Of a DNA stretch of 64,000 nucleotides, positions 1 to 8,998 are shown piece by piece. The translations under genes and the position numbers were made by a program. The DNA is taken from assembly GCF_023276435.1 (NCBI RefSeq), contig NZ_JALLPO010000041.1, forward strand, positions 27,817 to 91,816. The letters are read 5' to 3'. The notes under the pieces are model-generated. The model was given only the letters and a program-made list of their open reading frames with translations, was not told the origin of the DNA and ran no database searches. The stretch's first letter is position 1; each line of letters begins with the position of its first letter. This DNA comes from Sphaerisporangium perillae. GTDB lineage: Bacteria > Actinomycetota > Actinomycetes > Streptosporangiales > Streptosporangiaceae.

Positions 1-53
1 TGGAGCGCCTGCTGGGTTCCATGACGCCAGAACGGGTACTTCGCCCCGTCTGA
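1..53 (+). CDS. 3' end of an unidentified gene (partial)
   Basis: Reading from base 3, an open frame enters from the left edge and ends at a TGA at 51-53, giving a 16-residue tail with Arg/Leu/Val character. It converges on trxA and ends just before a strong hairpin at 105-139, which is what a real gene end would look like. Too little is present to name it. In related genomes the region beyond trxA holds an amidase, an acetyltransferase and parAB, but nothing here identifies which gene this is. Confidence 0.4.
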   Translation, partial: ERLLGSMTPERVLRPV

Positions 54-104
54 GACGATCTCAGGCCCGTAGCGGCCCAGTACTGGGCGACGGTCGCCTC
101 AGCA

Positions 105-139
105 CAGAGCCCCCCGTGCCGGTGGCACGGGGGGCTCTG
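105..139. terminator. Bidirectional terminator hairpin
   Basis: A 16-bp perfect inverted repeat (105-120 with 124-139) closes on a 3-base loop. It lies between the end of the plus-strand partial gene and the end of trxA on the minus strand, so it can stop transcription from both sides. It lacks a long T tract, as is common in high-GC actinobacteria. Confidence 0.8.
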
Positions 140-203
140 CTGGGGGTGGGTACCGCCCGGAAGAGGCGGTGGTACGGCTCGGGCGAGCGAGCCGCAGGGG
201 CGT

Positions 204-527
204 CTAGATGACGCCGTCGAGCTCGCGGAGCAGCATGGCCTTCGGCTTCGCACCGATGATCTGCTTCACGACCTCGCCACCCTTGTAGACGTTCAGGGTC
301 GGGATCTGGAGTACGCCGTAGTCGCGAGGAGTCGCGGGGTTCTCGTCGATGTTGATCTTGACGATGGTGAGCTTGTCGGCGTGCTCGTTCGCGATCTCCT
401 GCAGGATCGGCGCCACCTGGCGGCACGGACCGCACCACTCGGCCCAGAAGTCGACGATGACGGGCTTGTCGCTCTTGAGCACCTCGGCCTCGAAGGTGGC
501 GTCGGTTACGGACTTGATGTCGCCCAC
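204..527 (-). CDS. trxA: Thioredoxin
   Basis: Cytosolic disulfide reductase of 107 residues, the normal size for the family. The active site WCGPC is at residues 31-35, preceded by the usual VDFWAEW context, and the cis-Pro loop IPT follows in the second half. The start is the GTG at 527 because an AAAGGGGAG ribosome site lies about nine bases upstream; the longer reading to 620 runs through the spacer to trxB and has no such site. It lies 59 bp downstream of trxB on the same strand and is almost certainly co-transcribed with it, so that TrxB reduces TrxA with NADPH. Confidence 0.97.
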   Translation of the reverse strand: MGDIKSVTDATFEAEVLKSDKPVIVDFWAEWCGPCRQVAPILQEIANEHADKLTIVKINIDENPATPRDYGVLQIPTLNVYKGGEVVKQIIGAKPKAMLLRELDGVI

Positions 528-586
528 GGTGTTTCTCCCCTTTGACTGGTGGCGTGGCTCGGTGACGGTGGCTCGGAGCGGTGGCT

Positions 587-1528
587 CTAACCGGCGGCGG
601 TGGCGTGCTCCGCGAGCCACCGCTCTGCGTCGATCGCCGCCGAGCAGCCGGTGCCCGCTGCGGTGACCGCCTGACGGTAGGTGTGGTCGACGACGTCGCC
701 GGACGCGAAGACGCCATCGACATTGGTCCTGGTGGTCTGCGCCTCGACCTTGATGTAGCCCTCGTCGTCGACCTCGAGCTGCCCCTTGAACAGCTCGCTG
801 CGAGGGTCGTGCCCGATGGCGACGAACATGCCGGTGACGGGCAGCTCGGTCTGCTCGCCGGTCTTGAGATTACGGACGACGACCCCGCTGACCTTGGTGT
901 CGCCCAGGATGTCGACGACCTGGCTGTCCCAGAGGAAGCGGATCTTCTCGTTGGCGAAGGCGCGGTCCTGCATGATCTTGCTGGCCCGCAGCTCGCCACG
1001 GCGGTGGACCACCGTCACGGAGCGCGCGAACCGGCTGAGGAAGGTGGCCTCCTCCATGGCGGTGTCGCCGCCGCCCACGACCACGATGTCCTGGTCGCGG
1101 AAGAAGAAGCCGTCACATGTCGCACACCAGGAGACGCCCCGGCCCGACAGCCGCTTCTCGTTCGGCAGGCTCAGCTCGCGGTATCCCGAGCCGGTCGCGA
1201 CGATGACCGTCCTCGCCAGGTAGGTCTCGGTCACGGTCTTGACGACCTTCGGCGTCGCGGTGAGATCCACCTCGACGACGTCGTCCGCGACGAGCTCGGC
1301 GCCGAACCGCTCCGCCTGCTTGCGGAAGTTGTCCATCAGGTCCGGTCCGAGGATGCCGTCGGGGAAGCCCGGGTAGTTCTCCACGTCGGTCGTGTTCATG
1401 AGCGCGCCACCGGCGGTGACCGAGCCCTCGAACACGAGAGGGTTGAGGTCCGCGCGTGCCGCGTAGACCGCGGCCGTGTACCCAGCCGGCCCCGACCCAA
1501 TGATGATCACATTACGGACGTCGCTCAC
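587..1528 (-). CDS. trxB: Thioredoxin reductase (NADPH)
   Basis: Flavoprotein of 313 residues that passes electrons from NADPH through FAD and a redox disulfide to thioredoxin. The FAD-binding GSGPAG is at about residue 11, the redox pair is C135-A-T-C138, the NADPH-binding GGGDTAMEE segment follows, and the C-terminal FAD contact ASGDV with the RQAVTAAG helix is intact. Start GTG at 1528 has a purine-rich ribosome site (AAAGGCGAG). It is first in a trxB-trxA operon. A SigR-type promoter about 100 bp upstream indicates induction by disulfide stress. Confidence 0.97.
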   Translation of the reverse strand: MSDVRNVIIIGSGPAGYTAAVYAARADLNPLVFEGSVTAGGALMNTTDVENYPGFPDGILGPDLMDNFRKQAERFGAELVADDVVEVDLTATPKVVKTVTETYLARTVIVATGSGYRELSLPNEKRLSGRGVSWCATCDGFFFRDQDIVVVGGGDTAMEEATFLSRFARSVTVVHRRGELRASKIMQDRAFANEKIRFLWDSQVVDILGDTKVSGVVVRNLKTGEQTELPVTGMFVAIGHDPRSELFKGQLEVDDEGYIKVEAQTTRTNVDGVFASGDVVDHTYRQAVTAAGTGCSAAIDAERWLAEHATAAG

Positions 1529-1629
1529 GCCTCTCGCCTTTCATGCCCATGTGGTTCGGTCGGCTGCCGGTGTGCGTCGCCGCACGCGCCCGGCTCCTGG
1601 TTGACTGGTTCTTGGATGCCGTTGGCGTC

Positions 1630-1656
1630 AACAGATCCTAGGCGTCTGCGATTCCC
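1630..1656 (-). promoter_or_regulatory. SigR-type (thiol-stress) promoter for trxBA
   Basis: On the minus strand the sequence reads GGGAAT (1656-1651), then exactly 18 bases, then GTT (1632-1630). This matches the consensus GGGAAT-N18-GTT for the actinobacterial disulfide-stress sigma factor SigR/SigH, whose best-known target is trxBA. The site is about 100 bp before the trxB start. The match is seen directly; use by SigR is inferred, since sigR is not in this window. Confidence 0.8.
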
Positions 1657-1686
1657 GACCCCGCCAAGCCGCGCCCCCGACACCAA

Positions 1687-1718
1687 GAAGTCCTCCGCGC
1701 GATCACGCGGAGGACTTC
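1687..1718 (-). terminator. Terminator-like hairpin after the sigM operon
   Basis: A 13-bp perfect stem (1687-1699 with 1706-1718) lies 45 bp beyond the stop of the anti-sigma gene and before the trxB promoter. It separates the sigM and trxBA transcription units. Confidence 0.65.
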
Positions 1719-1762
1719 GGTGCCACGAGCCGGGAGGGTCGTCCACCCGGCGCGGAGAGGCT

Positions 1763-2779
1763 CTACTGCCAGCGGCTGACGGAGGGCGGGCGCATGTTGC
1801 CGCAGTTGGAGTCCACGACGTACACCCAGACCGCGTTGCGGAGGCGATCCTTCCAGAAGGCCATCACCGTGGCCTCGTTCCCCTCGTAGAGGGCCTGGTC
1901 GACGCTGATCGGCTTGGGAGTGGTGTCGGAGTGGAGCCTGTTGCCGACCCGCTCGGAGATCTGCGACACGCATCGCAAGACCGCGGGATCCCCCGACGCG
2001 TCTCCGCCGGACCCGGGACCCGTGGCACCGACGATGGTGACCAGGGGGCCGTTGAGGTCCTTGTTGGAGTAGTTGAAGCCGCTCTTGCTGATCATGTAGC
2101 CGGCCGACGTCGACCCCGGGCTCAAGGTGCCCTTCTGCGGCACCGCGGACTGCGGAGCCGACAGCGCGATGGCCGGCTGAAGGTTCGCCCCTCCCTCGGT
2201 GCCGGTGGCCGACAGCAGGTTCGCGGACACCCCGACGCCGCCGATCACCGCCGCGGCGGCCACGCTCGCCATCGCGGGGATCCGCCAGGAACGCCGCCGC
2301 GACGCCTTGCGACGCCTGGCGGGCGCGATCGTGCCGTCGTCGGCCACCACGCCGAAGCGCACGACCTCCTCGGGCTCCGGGATCGCGGGCTCCAGCGGCT
2401 GCTCCAGGGGCACCGTGGGCATCTTCTGGACCGATGGCGCTGAAGCCGTCAACGGCAGCGCGGCCGGGACCTCCCAGGGGGAGTCCGCCATGATGCGATC
2501 CCAGTCGGGCGCCTCGTCGAGCCTGAGCCCGCCACCGGCCCGCCTGGTCTCGGCCTCGGCGCCGAGTGCCTTGTCGATTCGGAGCGCGACACCCATCGGC
2601 ATCGCCGGCACCGGAACCGCCGCGAGCACCTCGCGGACCGCCGCCAGGTCGGCGAGGCTCTCCCCGCAGGGATCGCATACCGCGAGATGTTCGCGGACTC
2701 GCACAGCCATGGCGCCGTCGAGGAGACCCTCTGCCAGCTCGGCCAGGATCTCCAGGTCGTAGTGCGTATCACCCGTCAC
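1763..2779 (-). CDS. Zinc-finger anti-sigma factor, membrane anchored (SigM partner)
   Basis: Predicted inhibitor of the ECF sigma factor encoded immediately upstream. Its N-terminal zinc anti-sigma motif is H31-x3-C35-x2-C38. A Pro/Glu-rich stretch (about 95-140) leads to a basic stop-transfer run and one membrane segment near 168-189, followed by an extracytoplasmic domain of about 150 residues with no match I recognise. Total length is 338 residues. The GTG start at 2779 lies inside the sigM gene (11-bp overlap), so translation is probably coupled, which keeps sigma and anti-sigma in balance. Known family members release the sigma factor on envelope or redox stress; the signal here is unknown. 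Confidence 0.88.
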   Translation of the reverse strand: MTGDTHYDLEILAELAEGLLDGAMAVRVREHLAVCDPCGESLADLAAVREVLAAVPVPAMPMGVALRIDKALGAEAETRRAGGGLRLDEAPDWDRIMADSPWEVPAALPLTASAPSVQKMPTVPLEQPLEPAIPEPEEVVRFGVVADDGTIAPARRRKASRRRSWRIPAMASVAAAAVIGGVGVSANLLSATGTEGGANLQPAIALSAPQSAVPQKGTLSPGSTSAGYMISKSGFNYSNKDLNGPLVTIVGATGPGSGGDASGDPAVLRCVSQISERVGNRLHSDTTPKPISVDQALYEGNEATVMAFWKDRLRNAVWVYVVDSNCGNMRPPSVSRWQ

Positions 2780-3413
2780 GAAGTTGTGCTCCCTTCGCGG
2801 ATGAGACGCGGGTTAGGTCCGATCGGTTCCGCAGATGGGAAAGAATCGGGGCAAGTTTCGCACGGCCTCGCGCACAGCGGCTCTTGACGGTTCCGGTCGG
2901 CACACCCAGCACCTGGGCGGCGTCCTCTACGGAGTACCCCATCATGTCGACCAGCACCAATGCGGCGCGCTGGTCGGCCGGCAGCAGCTTGAGCGCGGCC
3001 GTGACCTCCATGGAGACGTCGCGATCTCCTGTCTGGTCGGGTATCGGAGTGTCCCGCTCGGCGGCCTCGACGAGCTCGTCGTCGGCGACCGGGCGGATGG
3101 ACTTTCGGCGCATGCGGTCGAGGCAGGCGTTCACGACGATGCGGTGGAGCCAGGTGGTCACCGCCGCTTCGCCGCGAAAGCTCTCGGCCTTGCGGTAGGC
3201 GGAGACGAAGGCGTCCTGTACGGCGTCGGCCGCTTCGTCAGGGTCACCGAGCGTACGCAGCGCGACGGCCCACATGCGGTCGCGATGGCGGCGGACGATC
3301 TCGCTGAAGGCGTGTGGATCACCGCCGATATGGCTCGTCAGCAGGTCGGCGTCGGACAACGCGGACCGTGCGGCGTGCTGAGCCGCCGGCGGGCTATCGG
3401 GAGGAGGGTTCAC
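2769..3413 (-). CDS. sigM: RNA polymerase ECF sigma factor SigM
   Basis: ECF sigma factor of 214 residues. Region 2 is seen around residues 35-100 (the AADAVQDAFVSAYR and TTWLHRIVVNACLDRMRR segments). Region 4 covers about 145-195 (LPADQRAALVLVDMMGYS, then a helix-turn-helix ending GTVKSRCARGRAKL). The position between the murJ/pseudokinase genes and trxBA matches sigM of mycobacteria and Streptomyces, which is why I use the name. The start is a GTG at 3413, 13 bp after the pseudokinase stop. The anti-sigma gene overlaps its 3' end. Confidence 0.92.
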   Translation of the reverse strand: MNPPPDSPPAAQHAARSALSDADLLTSHIGGDPHAFSEIVRRHRDRMWAVALRTLGDPDEAADAVQDAFVSAYRKAESFRGEAAVTTWLHRIVVNACLDRMRRKSIRPVADDELVEAAERDTPIPDQTGDRDVSMEVTAALKLLPADQRAALVLVDMMGYSVEDAAQVLGVPTGTVKSRCARGRAKLAPILSHLRNRSDLTRVSSAKGAQLRDG

Positions 3414-3426
3414 AACGCGTGTCCTG

Positions 3427-4935
3427 TTAGGCCGATCCTGGAGAGTGCACCACTACGTCATAGATGGTGCCACGAAACTTCCCCTCAAAGGCCGGAAGGC
3501 GCGTAAACCAGATCAAAACGTACCGACCACTTGCGGCCTTCTCGGGTGTGAGGGTCACCGTGCCGGAGACATTCTCCTGCTTGGCGGCTGTTTTCAGCGA
3601 GCCGAGGTCGGGCGCGTCGCCGATTTTCAATTCGATGGACGAACCGGGCATGTCGCCGAGAGAGACGACCACATCGGAGATCGTGGTCTCCTTGCTCAGC
3701 TCCAGTATGAGGCCGACGCCCTTCTTGAGACGGCCGAACTCCGGGGTCTCGTACTTGTCGGTGTGCCACTCGGTCGACGGCTTGCCGTCGATGGCCAGCG
3801 GGGCCCACTCGGGATGCTCGGCACGGTCGCTGCCCAGCGGGTCGAACCCGTTGGCGCTCGACGGCTTCACCGTCGAAATCTTGGGGGCCCGCGCCTGGGA
3901 CTGCGAGGCGGAGGCGGCGGGCGCGGGCGACCGCTTGCCGAGGGTCTGGCCCAGCGTCCAGGCGCCGATGCCGACCGCGGCGATGATCAGGAGGATCACC
4001 ACGGTGATCATCGCGCGGCCGGCCATGCCGCCGGACTGGCGGGGCCTGGCCGAGGAGACCGGGTGCGTCTGCGCCGGCGGGCGGGGCTGCCTGGCCGACT
4101 CGGTGTCGGTGGGAGCCTCCGAGCGCAGGCTGATGGCGGGAGGCGTCGCCGACACCGACACCGGCACGGGCGCGGGCCTCGGCACCTCGGCGAGTGCCTC
4201 AGCCACCTCGGCCGGTGTCGTGAGCGCGGGCAGCCCGCGCCGGGGCTCCTGGAACAGGGCCCGGCAGGTGATGGCGTCGAGGAAGCCGGGAACGCCCGCC
4301 GTGACCTGGCGCGGCGTGCAGATCTTGCCGTCGTCGAGCGGCGCGGGCGGCAGGTCGACCTCCCCGTCACCCGGCCAGTGGCCCGTCAGCGCCGTGTAGA
4401 GCAGGCGACCGAGCCCTTCGGCGTCCTCGCGGCCGGCGTCGTCGCTCTGGATGTCGCACAGGGAGGCGTCCACGGCCAGCCCGAGCAGCTTGACGGTGCT
4501 GCCGGCGGTCCAGATGAGACGGTCGGGCGTGAGGCAGAGGTGGGCCAGGCCGGACTCGTGGGCGTGGGCGACCGCCTCGGCCGCCTCGGCGACCAGCGCG
4601 GCGGCGCGCTCGGGCGCCATGGGCCCAGAGGCCACCATGTCGGTCAGGGTCTCGCCGGTGACCCACTCGCTGACCACGTAGGCCTGGCCGTCCTCCTCGG
4701 CGGCGTCGAAGACCTGGGTGAGCCGGGGGTCGGTCAGGCGGCTGGCCCGGCGGGCCGCGGTCACGACCTCGGCGACGCGGTCGAAGTCGGGGGACAGCGT
4801 GAGGACGCAGACGGGCCGCGCGAGCACCTCGTCGATGGCCTTCCACAAGGTGGCGCCACCCGACTCGCTGACGCGGTCTTCCAGGCGGAACCGGTCGGCC
4901 AGGCGGCCGCCGGGCTCCACGGCCGGGGCGTTCAT
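3427..4935 (-). CDS. Membrane-anchored pseudokinase with extracellular domain (MviN/Rv3910 C-terminal half)
   Basis: 502-residue protein with a serine/threonine-kinase fold that cannot be an active kinase. The HRD loop reads HLCLTPDR (near 132-139), the DFG position reads LGLAVD (151-156), and the VAIK lysine is absent (VCVLTL). A Pro-rich linker leads to one membrane segment (about 308-328) and an outer domain of about 150 residues. In M. tuberculosis the MurJ homologue Rv3910 carries a comparable pseudokinase, membrane segment and outer domain as one chain. Here it is a separate gene downstream of murJ. By analogy it probably binds an FHA protein when phosphorylated and restrains lipid II export; that is inference. 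ATG at 4935. Confidence 0.88.
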   Translation of the reverse strand: MNAPAVEPGGRLADRFRLEDRVSESGGATLWKAIDEVLARPVCVLTLSPDFDRVAEVVTAARRASRLTDPRLTQVFDAAEEDGQAYVVSEWVTGETLTDMVASGPMAPERAAALVAEAAEAVAHAHESGLAHLCLTPDRLIWTAGSTVKLLGLAVDASLCDIQSDDAGREDAEGLGRLLYTALTGHWPGDGEVDLPPAPLDDGKICTPRQVTAGVPGFLDAITCRALFQEPRRGLPALTTPAEVAEALAEVPRPAPVPVSVSATPPAISLRSEAPTDTESARQPRPPAQTHPVSSARPRQSGGMAGRAMITVVILLIIAAVGIGAWTLGQTLGKRSPAPAASASQSQARAPKISTVKPSSANGFDPLGSDRAEHPEWAPLAIDGKPSTEWHTDKYETPEFGRLKKGVGLILELSKETTISDVVVSLGDMPGSSIELKIGDAPDLGSLKTAAKQENVSGTVTLTPEKAASGRYVLIWFTRLPAFEGKFRGTIYDVVVHSPGSA

Positions 4936-5116
4936 GAGGCGATCCTCTCCCTGGTCGCGGGCGATGTCCGTGCGAATGCCCCCACGCCCCTCCTGCTCAT
5001 CGTCAGCCGGCGGCGCCCGGTCCTCACCGCGCGCCGGGCACCATCGTAGTCCGGAGCGGGTCTCGTCCGTGTTGCCCTTTGAACACGGGCGAACCGGACT
5101 TCCGGGTTACCTATGA

Positions 5117-6730
5117 CTAGCGGCCTACCCGCCCCGCCACAAGCCCAATGATCGAGCTGATTTCGGCAATGCGCATCCATTGCGAGGTGACCAGGTAGAC
5201 CAGCCCGCCCAGCCCACCGCCCGCGACCAGCATGATCGCCGAGCTGAGCGGTGTGACACCGGCCAGCGCCTCGGTCGCCCAGAGCGCGATCAGCGCGACG
5301 ACGGCGGCCGGGATGGCGGCGCCGTACATGCGCGAGAGTCCGGAGGCCACGATGCGGCCGCCGAGCCCGCCGCCCACCTTGCGGCTCGCCAGCGTCCAGG
5401 CGACCGTGCCACCGACGACGTAGGCGGCCGTGAAGGCCAGGGCGAGCCCCATGACGATCAGGTGGGGCGGCAGTGTCAGGTACAGGATGTAGCTCAGCGT
5501 GGCGTTCACCGCGACGTTCCCCGCGGCGATGAGCGCGGGGGTGCGGGTGTCGCCGAAGCTGTAGAAGACGCGCAGCAGGAGCTGGTAGATCGAGAACGGC
5601 ACGAGCGCGAGCCCGAACACCTGCAAGACGTTGCCCATGCTCAGGGCGTCCTCCACCGACGTGCTGCCGTGGCCGAAGATCAGCACGGTCACCGCCGGCC
5701 CGAGGACCATCAGTAGCAGCCCGCACGGCACGATCACGCAGGAGACCAGGCGCACCCCGGAGGCGAACTCCTCCCGGATGGCGCCGAACTCCCCCTCGTG
5801 CACGTAGCGGCTCATCCTCGGGAGCATCGCCGTGATCACCGAGACGGCGATGATGCCGTAGGGAAGCTGGAACAGCTGGAAGGCGTAGCTGTAGGACGCG
5901 ATGCCCGCGACGTGCTCGCCGCCCGCCTTCGCGGTGGCGCCCGTGGCCAGGTTCGTGGTGACGATGTAGCCGACCTGGTTGAGCACGACGAAGGCGAGCG
6001 TCCACACGCCGGCCTTGCCCATCTCGCCCAGCCTCGCGTGGCGCAGATCGAACCGGGGGACGAACCGGAACCCCACCCGGTGCACCGAGATCACCAGCAC
6101 GATCGACTGGATGACGATGCCCGCCGTGGTGCCGAGCCCGAGCAGCGCCAGGTCCGAGCCTGACACCGCGCCGATGTCGCCGCCGGCGCGGCTGACGAAG
6201 TGGTAGAGGAACCCGACCCCGATGACCACGACGTTGTTGAGCACGGGGGCCCACATCGGCGCCGCGAAGCGGTCACGGGTGTTCAGGATGGCCCCGGCGA
6301 TCGCGCCGATGCCGAAGAAGGCGATCTGCGGCAGGATGTAGCGCGCCAGCGTGGTGGCGACCTCGGTGCTGCGCGGAGACAGGTCCGTGGTGAGGAGCCC
6401 GATCAGCAGCGGCGCGCACAGCACGCCCACCACCGCGATCACGATGAGCGCCAGCGTCGCCACGGTCATCAGCCGCTGCTCGTACGCACGGCCTCCGTCC
6501 GCGTCATGCTTCTGCGCCTTGACGATCATCGGCACGATGACGCTGCTGAGCACCCCGCCGATGAGCAGGTCGAACAGGATGAAAGGGATCGTGTACGCGA
6601 CGTTGTAGGCGTCGCCCAGCGCGGCGACGCCGATGGCCGAGGCGAGCACCGCCGTACGCACGAAGCCGGTCAGGCGGGACACCATGGTGCCCGCGGCCAT
6701 GATTGCGCTGGCGCGCAACATCCGGCTCAT
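5117..6730 (-). CDS. murJ: Lipid II flippase MurJ
   Basis: Polytopic membrane protein of 537 residues in the MOP/MVF family, moving lipid II across the membrane for peptidoglycan synthesis. Hydrophobic segments run along the whole chain, starting with the family N-terminus containing AGTMVSRLTGFVR near residue 12. The open frame extends far upstream, but the true start is the ATG at 6730: it overlaps the stop of the preceding gene as ATGA and begins the conserved N-terminus. The chain ends soon after the last membrane helices, so it lacks the pseudokinase extension found in the mycobacterial protein, which is instead encoded by the next gene. Confidence 0.95.
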   Translation of the reverse strand: MSRMLRASAIMAAGTMVSRLTGFVRTAVLASAIGVAALGDAYNVAYTIPFILFDLLIGGVLSSVIVPMIVKAQKHDADGGRAYEQRLMTVATLALIVIAVVGVLCAPLLIGLLTTDLSPRSTEVATTLARYILPQIAFFGIGAIAGAILNTRDRFAAPMWAPVLNNVVVIGVGFLYHFVSRAGGDIGAVSGSDLALLGLGTTAGIVIQSIVLVISVHRVGFRFVPRFDLRHARLGEMGKAGVWTLAFVVLNQVGYIVTTNLATGATAKAGGEHVAGIASYSYAFQLFQLPYGIIAVSVITAMLPRMSRYVHEGEFGAIREEFASGVRLVSCVIVPCGLLLMVLGPAVTVLIFGHGSTSVEDALSMGNVLQVFGLALVPFSIYQLLLRVFYSFGDTRTPALIAAGNVAVNATLSYILYLTLPPHLIVMGLALAFTAAYVVGGTVAWTLASRKVGGGLGGRIVASGLSRMYGAAIPAAVVALIALWATEALAGVTPLSSAIMLVAGGGLGGLVYLVTSQWMRIAEISSIIGLVAGRVGR

Positions 6731-8952
6731 GAAGGCCCCTCTCGATGCTGGGCGGGTTCGGGGACGGCCCGCGGCCCGCGCTGCCCCGCGCCGCGCCCCT
6801 TGGCGGTCCGGCGTGAGCGGCGGCGCAGGATGCGCAACACCACGGCGGCGAGCATCACGGCGAGCGCGGCTCCCACGATCACCAGCGCGATGGCGCCGTA
6901 CCCCGTGGTGTTGACGATCACCTCGACCGGCAGGCCGTACCGCACGCCGCTGGCGGTGGTGAGCTGCACCTTGACCGTCGTCTGGCCGCCACCGTGGGCG
7001 ACCATCGGGATGTCGAGCGGCCTGGTCTTGCCGGGACTGATCGTGACCGGTGACTCGTACTCGCCGATGGTGAGCAGCTTGCGGTCGCCGGAGGTGATCC
7101 TGACGCCGACGGTGACCTCTTCGTTCTGCAGGTCGTTGCGGATGCTGATCGGCACGACGCCGTTCTGGCCCGCGACCGTGCGCTGCTCGCTGCTGGACAC
7201 CGAGATGGCGTTGGTGCGCGTGGTGACCGACGAGTCGATCTGCTTGATCAGCGGATTGGCGTTGCCGGTGCGCCCGCGCCAGGCCGCCGAGGTGACGCGC
7301 AGCAGGGCGGTGTCGAAGACCCGCCGGTGGTCCTTGGTGACGGTGGCGGTGAGCTCGGCGCGGTTGCTGAGCTTCCTGACCACGCCGAGGTAGGCCTTGC
7401 TCAGCTCGGCCTGCTGGTCCTTGTCGGTGTACACCAGGTCGCCGCGGGGGACGGCGGTCTTGGACGGCTTGACCGAGCTCAGGGTGACCGGCTTGAGCCA
7501 CGGCGCGGACGCGGCGGTCTTCAGCAGCGTGGTGACGAACGCCGGATCGGGGTTCCACCGGCGCGGGGGCGCCGCCACGACCGTACGGGACTCGGCGGGC
7601 CGCTCGGCGCTGATCATCGCGGTCTCGGCGAGGAAGCGCTGGGTGGTGAGGGCCGTGACGCCGGCGCCGGACGTGCCCGTCGTCGCGATGAGCTGGCTCA
7701 GCACCGGATCGGCCAGCAGCACGTTGACCGGCTTCTGCACGGTGTCCACGGTGGCGGCGGCGTCGGGCGTGTAGGTGAGAGGAGTGCTCGGCGGGAGGGC
7801 CGTCGCGGTGAGCAGCACCGTGCGGACGTCACCGACCGCCAGGACGTCCAGCGCGTCGCGGTCGATCACCCCGCCGACGGGCCAGTTCGTGGCGGTGCCG
7901 ACGTCCTTGCCGAGCAGCTCGGTCGCGACGGCGGCGCCCTGCTTCAACGCGATGCCGGTGGCGGTGTCCAGCCCATGGTGGGTGATCGCCGCGACGTCGG
8001 GATCGGCGTACGGCGTGGCGGAGACGGGAGCCTTCTCGAGGGCGGTGCGGAGCCTCTGCAGCCATCGTGAGGTGGTCTGGTCGCCCGGCTTCCGTTCGGT
8101 GGCGGCGTCGGCGGCGGTGCCGGTCCGGAGGCTGTAGCCCTTCGCCATGGCCTGCGCGTCGTCCAGCACGGCCGGGTCGACGAACCAGCTCACGCCCTTG
8201 GACGGAGTCTCGGCGATCTTGAGGATCTTGCCCAGGCGCCCGTCGTCGGCGACGGTCTCGCGCAGGCCGTCGTCGACGAAGGTGGAATCGTCGCCGCGAT
8301 GGGGCTGGTCGACGATGGGCAGCGCCCAGGCGATCTTCGTGCGGGAGACCTGCTGGTTTTTGGGGGCGTACGGCAGGAACGTGCGCTGGGCGGCGAGCTG
8401 CTGACCCGCCGCGTCGACGAGCTCGATCGTGACCGGGTACACGCCGAAGCGGTACATGCCGAGCTCGGCCGGTGTGACGACGAACTCCCAGGGGAACTGC
8501 CCGGAGGCGACCAGCTGGTCCACCAAGACGGTCTTGCGGGACTGGTCGAGGATCTGGCCGCCGTCGGCGAAGGACTGCATCTCGGTGCGGGTGGCGAACG
8601 GCTGCCGGGAGAAGCGCAACCGGATCGAGAGCCCGGTCAGAGTGGTGGCCCCGCTGTTGGCCACGACCCCGGAGATCTTGACCTGCGCGGCCGGCTCGCG
8701 AGGCGCCTGCGGCGTGATGGCGCTGACCTGGACCTGGGTGTCCTGGCGGCGGGTGACCTTCGTCGTGACCGGGGTCATGACGCTTTCACCAGGCGTTGCG
8801 CCCACGCGAGCCGTGCCGGCCGAGCCCTCCGCTCGTACGGCGCCCGTCCCCGCCACCTCGGCCACGGCCGCGCCGGTGGCACCGGAGACGGCCACCGGGG
8901 TCGTGAGGAACGCGGCGGTCAGTACGAAGATCAGGGCGGCTCCGCGGGTCAC
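6727..8952 (-). CDS. DUF6049 family secreted/membrane protein
   Basis: 741 residues with a signal peptide (residues 1 to about 30, ending in an Ala-rich cleavage region), a long extracellular portion with Ig/beta-sandwich-like stretches, and one C-terminal membrane helix (about 705-727) followed by an Arg-rich cytoplasmic tail. This architecture and its fixed place just upstream of murJ match the actinobacterial DUF6049 family (Streptomyces SCO3895 type). The biochemical role is unknown; coupling to murJ by a 4-bp overlap points to envelope assembly. GTG start at 8952. Confidence 0.85.
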   Translation of the reverse strand: MTRGAALIFVLTAAFLTTPVAVSGATGAAVAEVAGTGAVRAEGSAGTARVGATPGESVMTPVTTKVTRRQDTQVQVSAITPQAPREPAAQVKISGVVANSGATTLTGLSIRLRFSRQPFATRTEMQSFADGGQILDQSRKTVLVDQLVASGQFPWEFVVTPAELGMYRFGVYPVTIELVDAAGQQLAAQRTFLPYAPKNQQVSRTKIAWALPIVDQPHRGDDSTFVDDGLRETVADDGRLGKILKIAETPSKGVSWFVDPAVLDDAQAMAKGYSLRTGTAADAATERKPGDQTTSRWLQRLRTALEKAPVSATPYADPDVAAITHHGLDTATGIALKQGAAVATELLGKDVGTATNWPVGGVIDRDALDVLAVGDVRTVLLTATALPPSTPLTYTPDAAATVDTVQKPVNVLLADPVLSQLIATTGTSGAGVTALTTQRFLAETAMISAERPAESRTVVAAPPRRWNPDPAFVTTLLKTAASAPWLKPVTLSSVKPSKTAVPRGDLVYTDKDQQAELSKAYLGVVRKLSNRAELTATVTKDHRRVFDTALLRVTSAAWRGRTGNANPLIKQIDSSVTTRTNAISVSSSEQRTVAGQNGVVPISIRNDLQNEEVTVGVRITSGDRKLLTIGEYESPVTISPGKTRPLDIPMVAHGGGQTTVKVQLTTASGVRYGLPVEVIVNTTGYGAIALVIVGAALAVMLAAVVLRILRRRSRRTAKGRGAGQRGPRAVPEPAQHREGPS

Positions 8953-8998
8953 GTGCCGGCCAGGGGTGGAGTGGGACGCACGCCCAGAATGGTATGGC

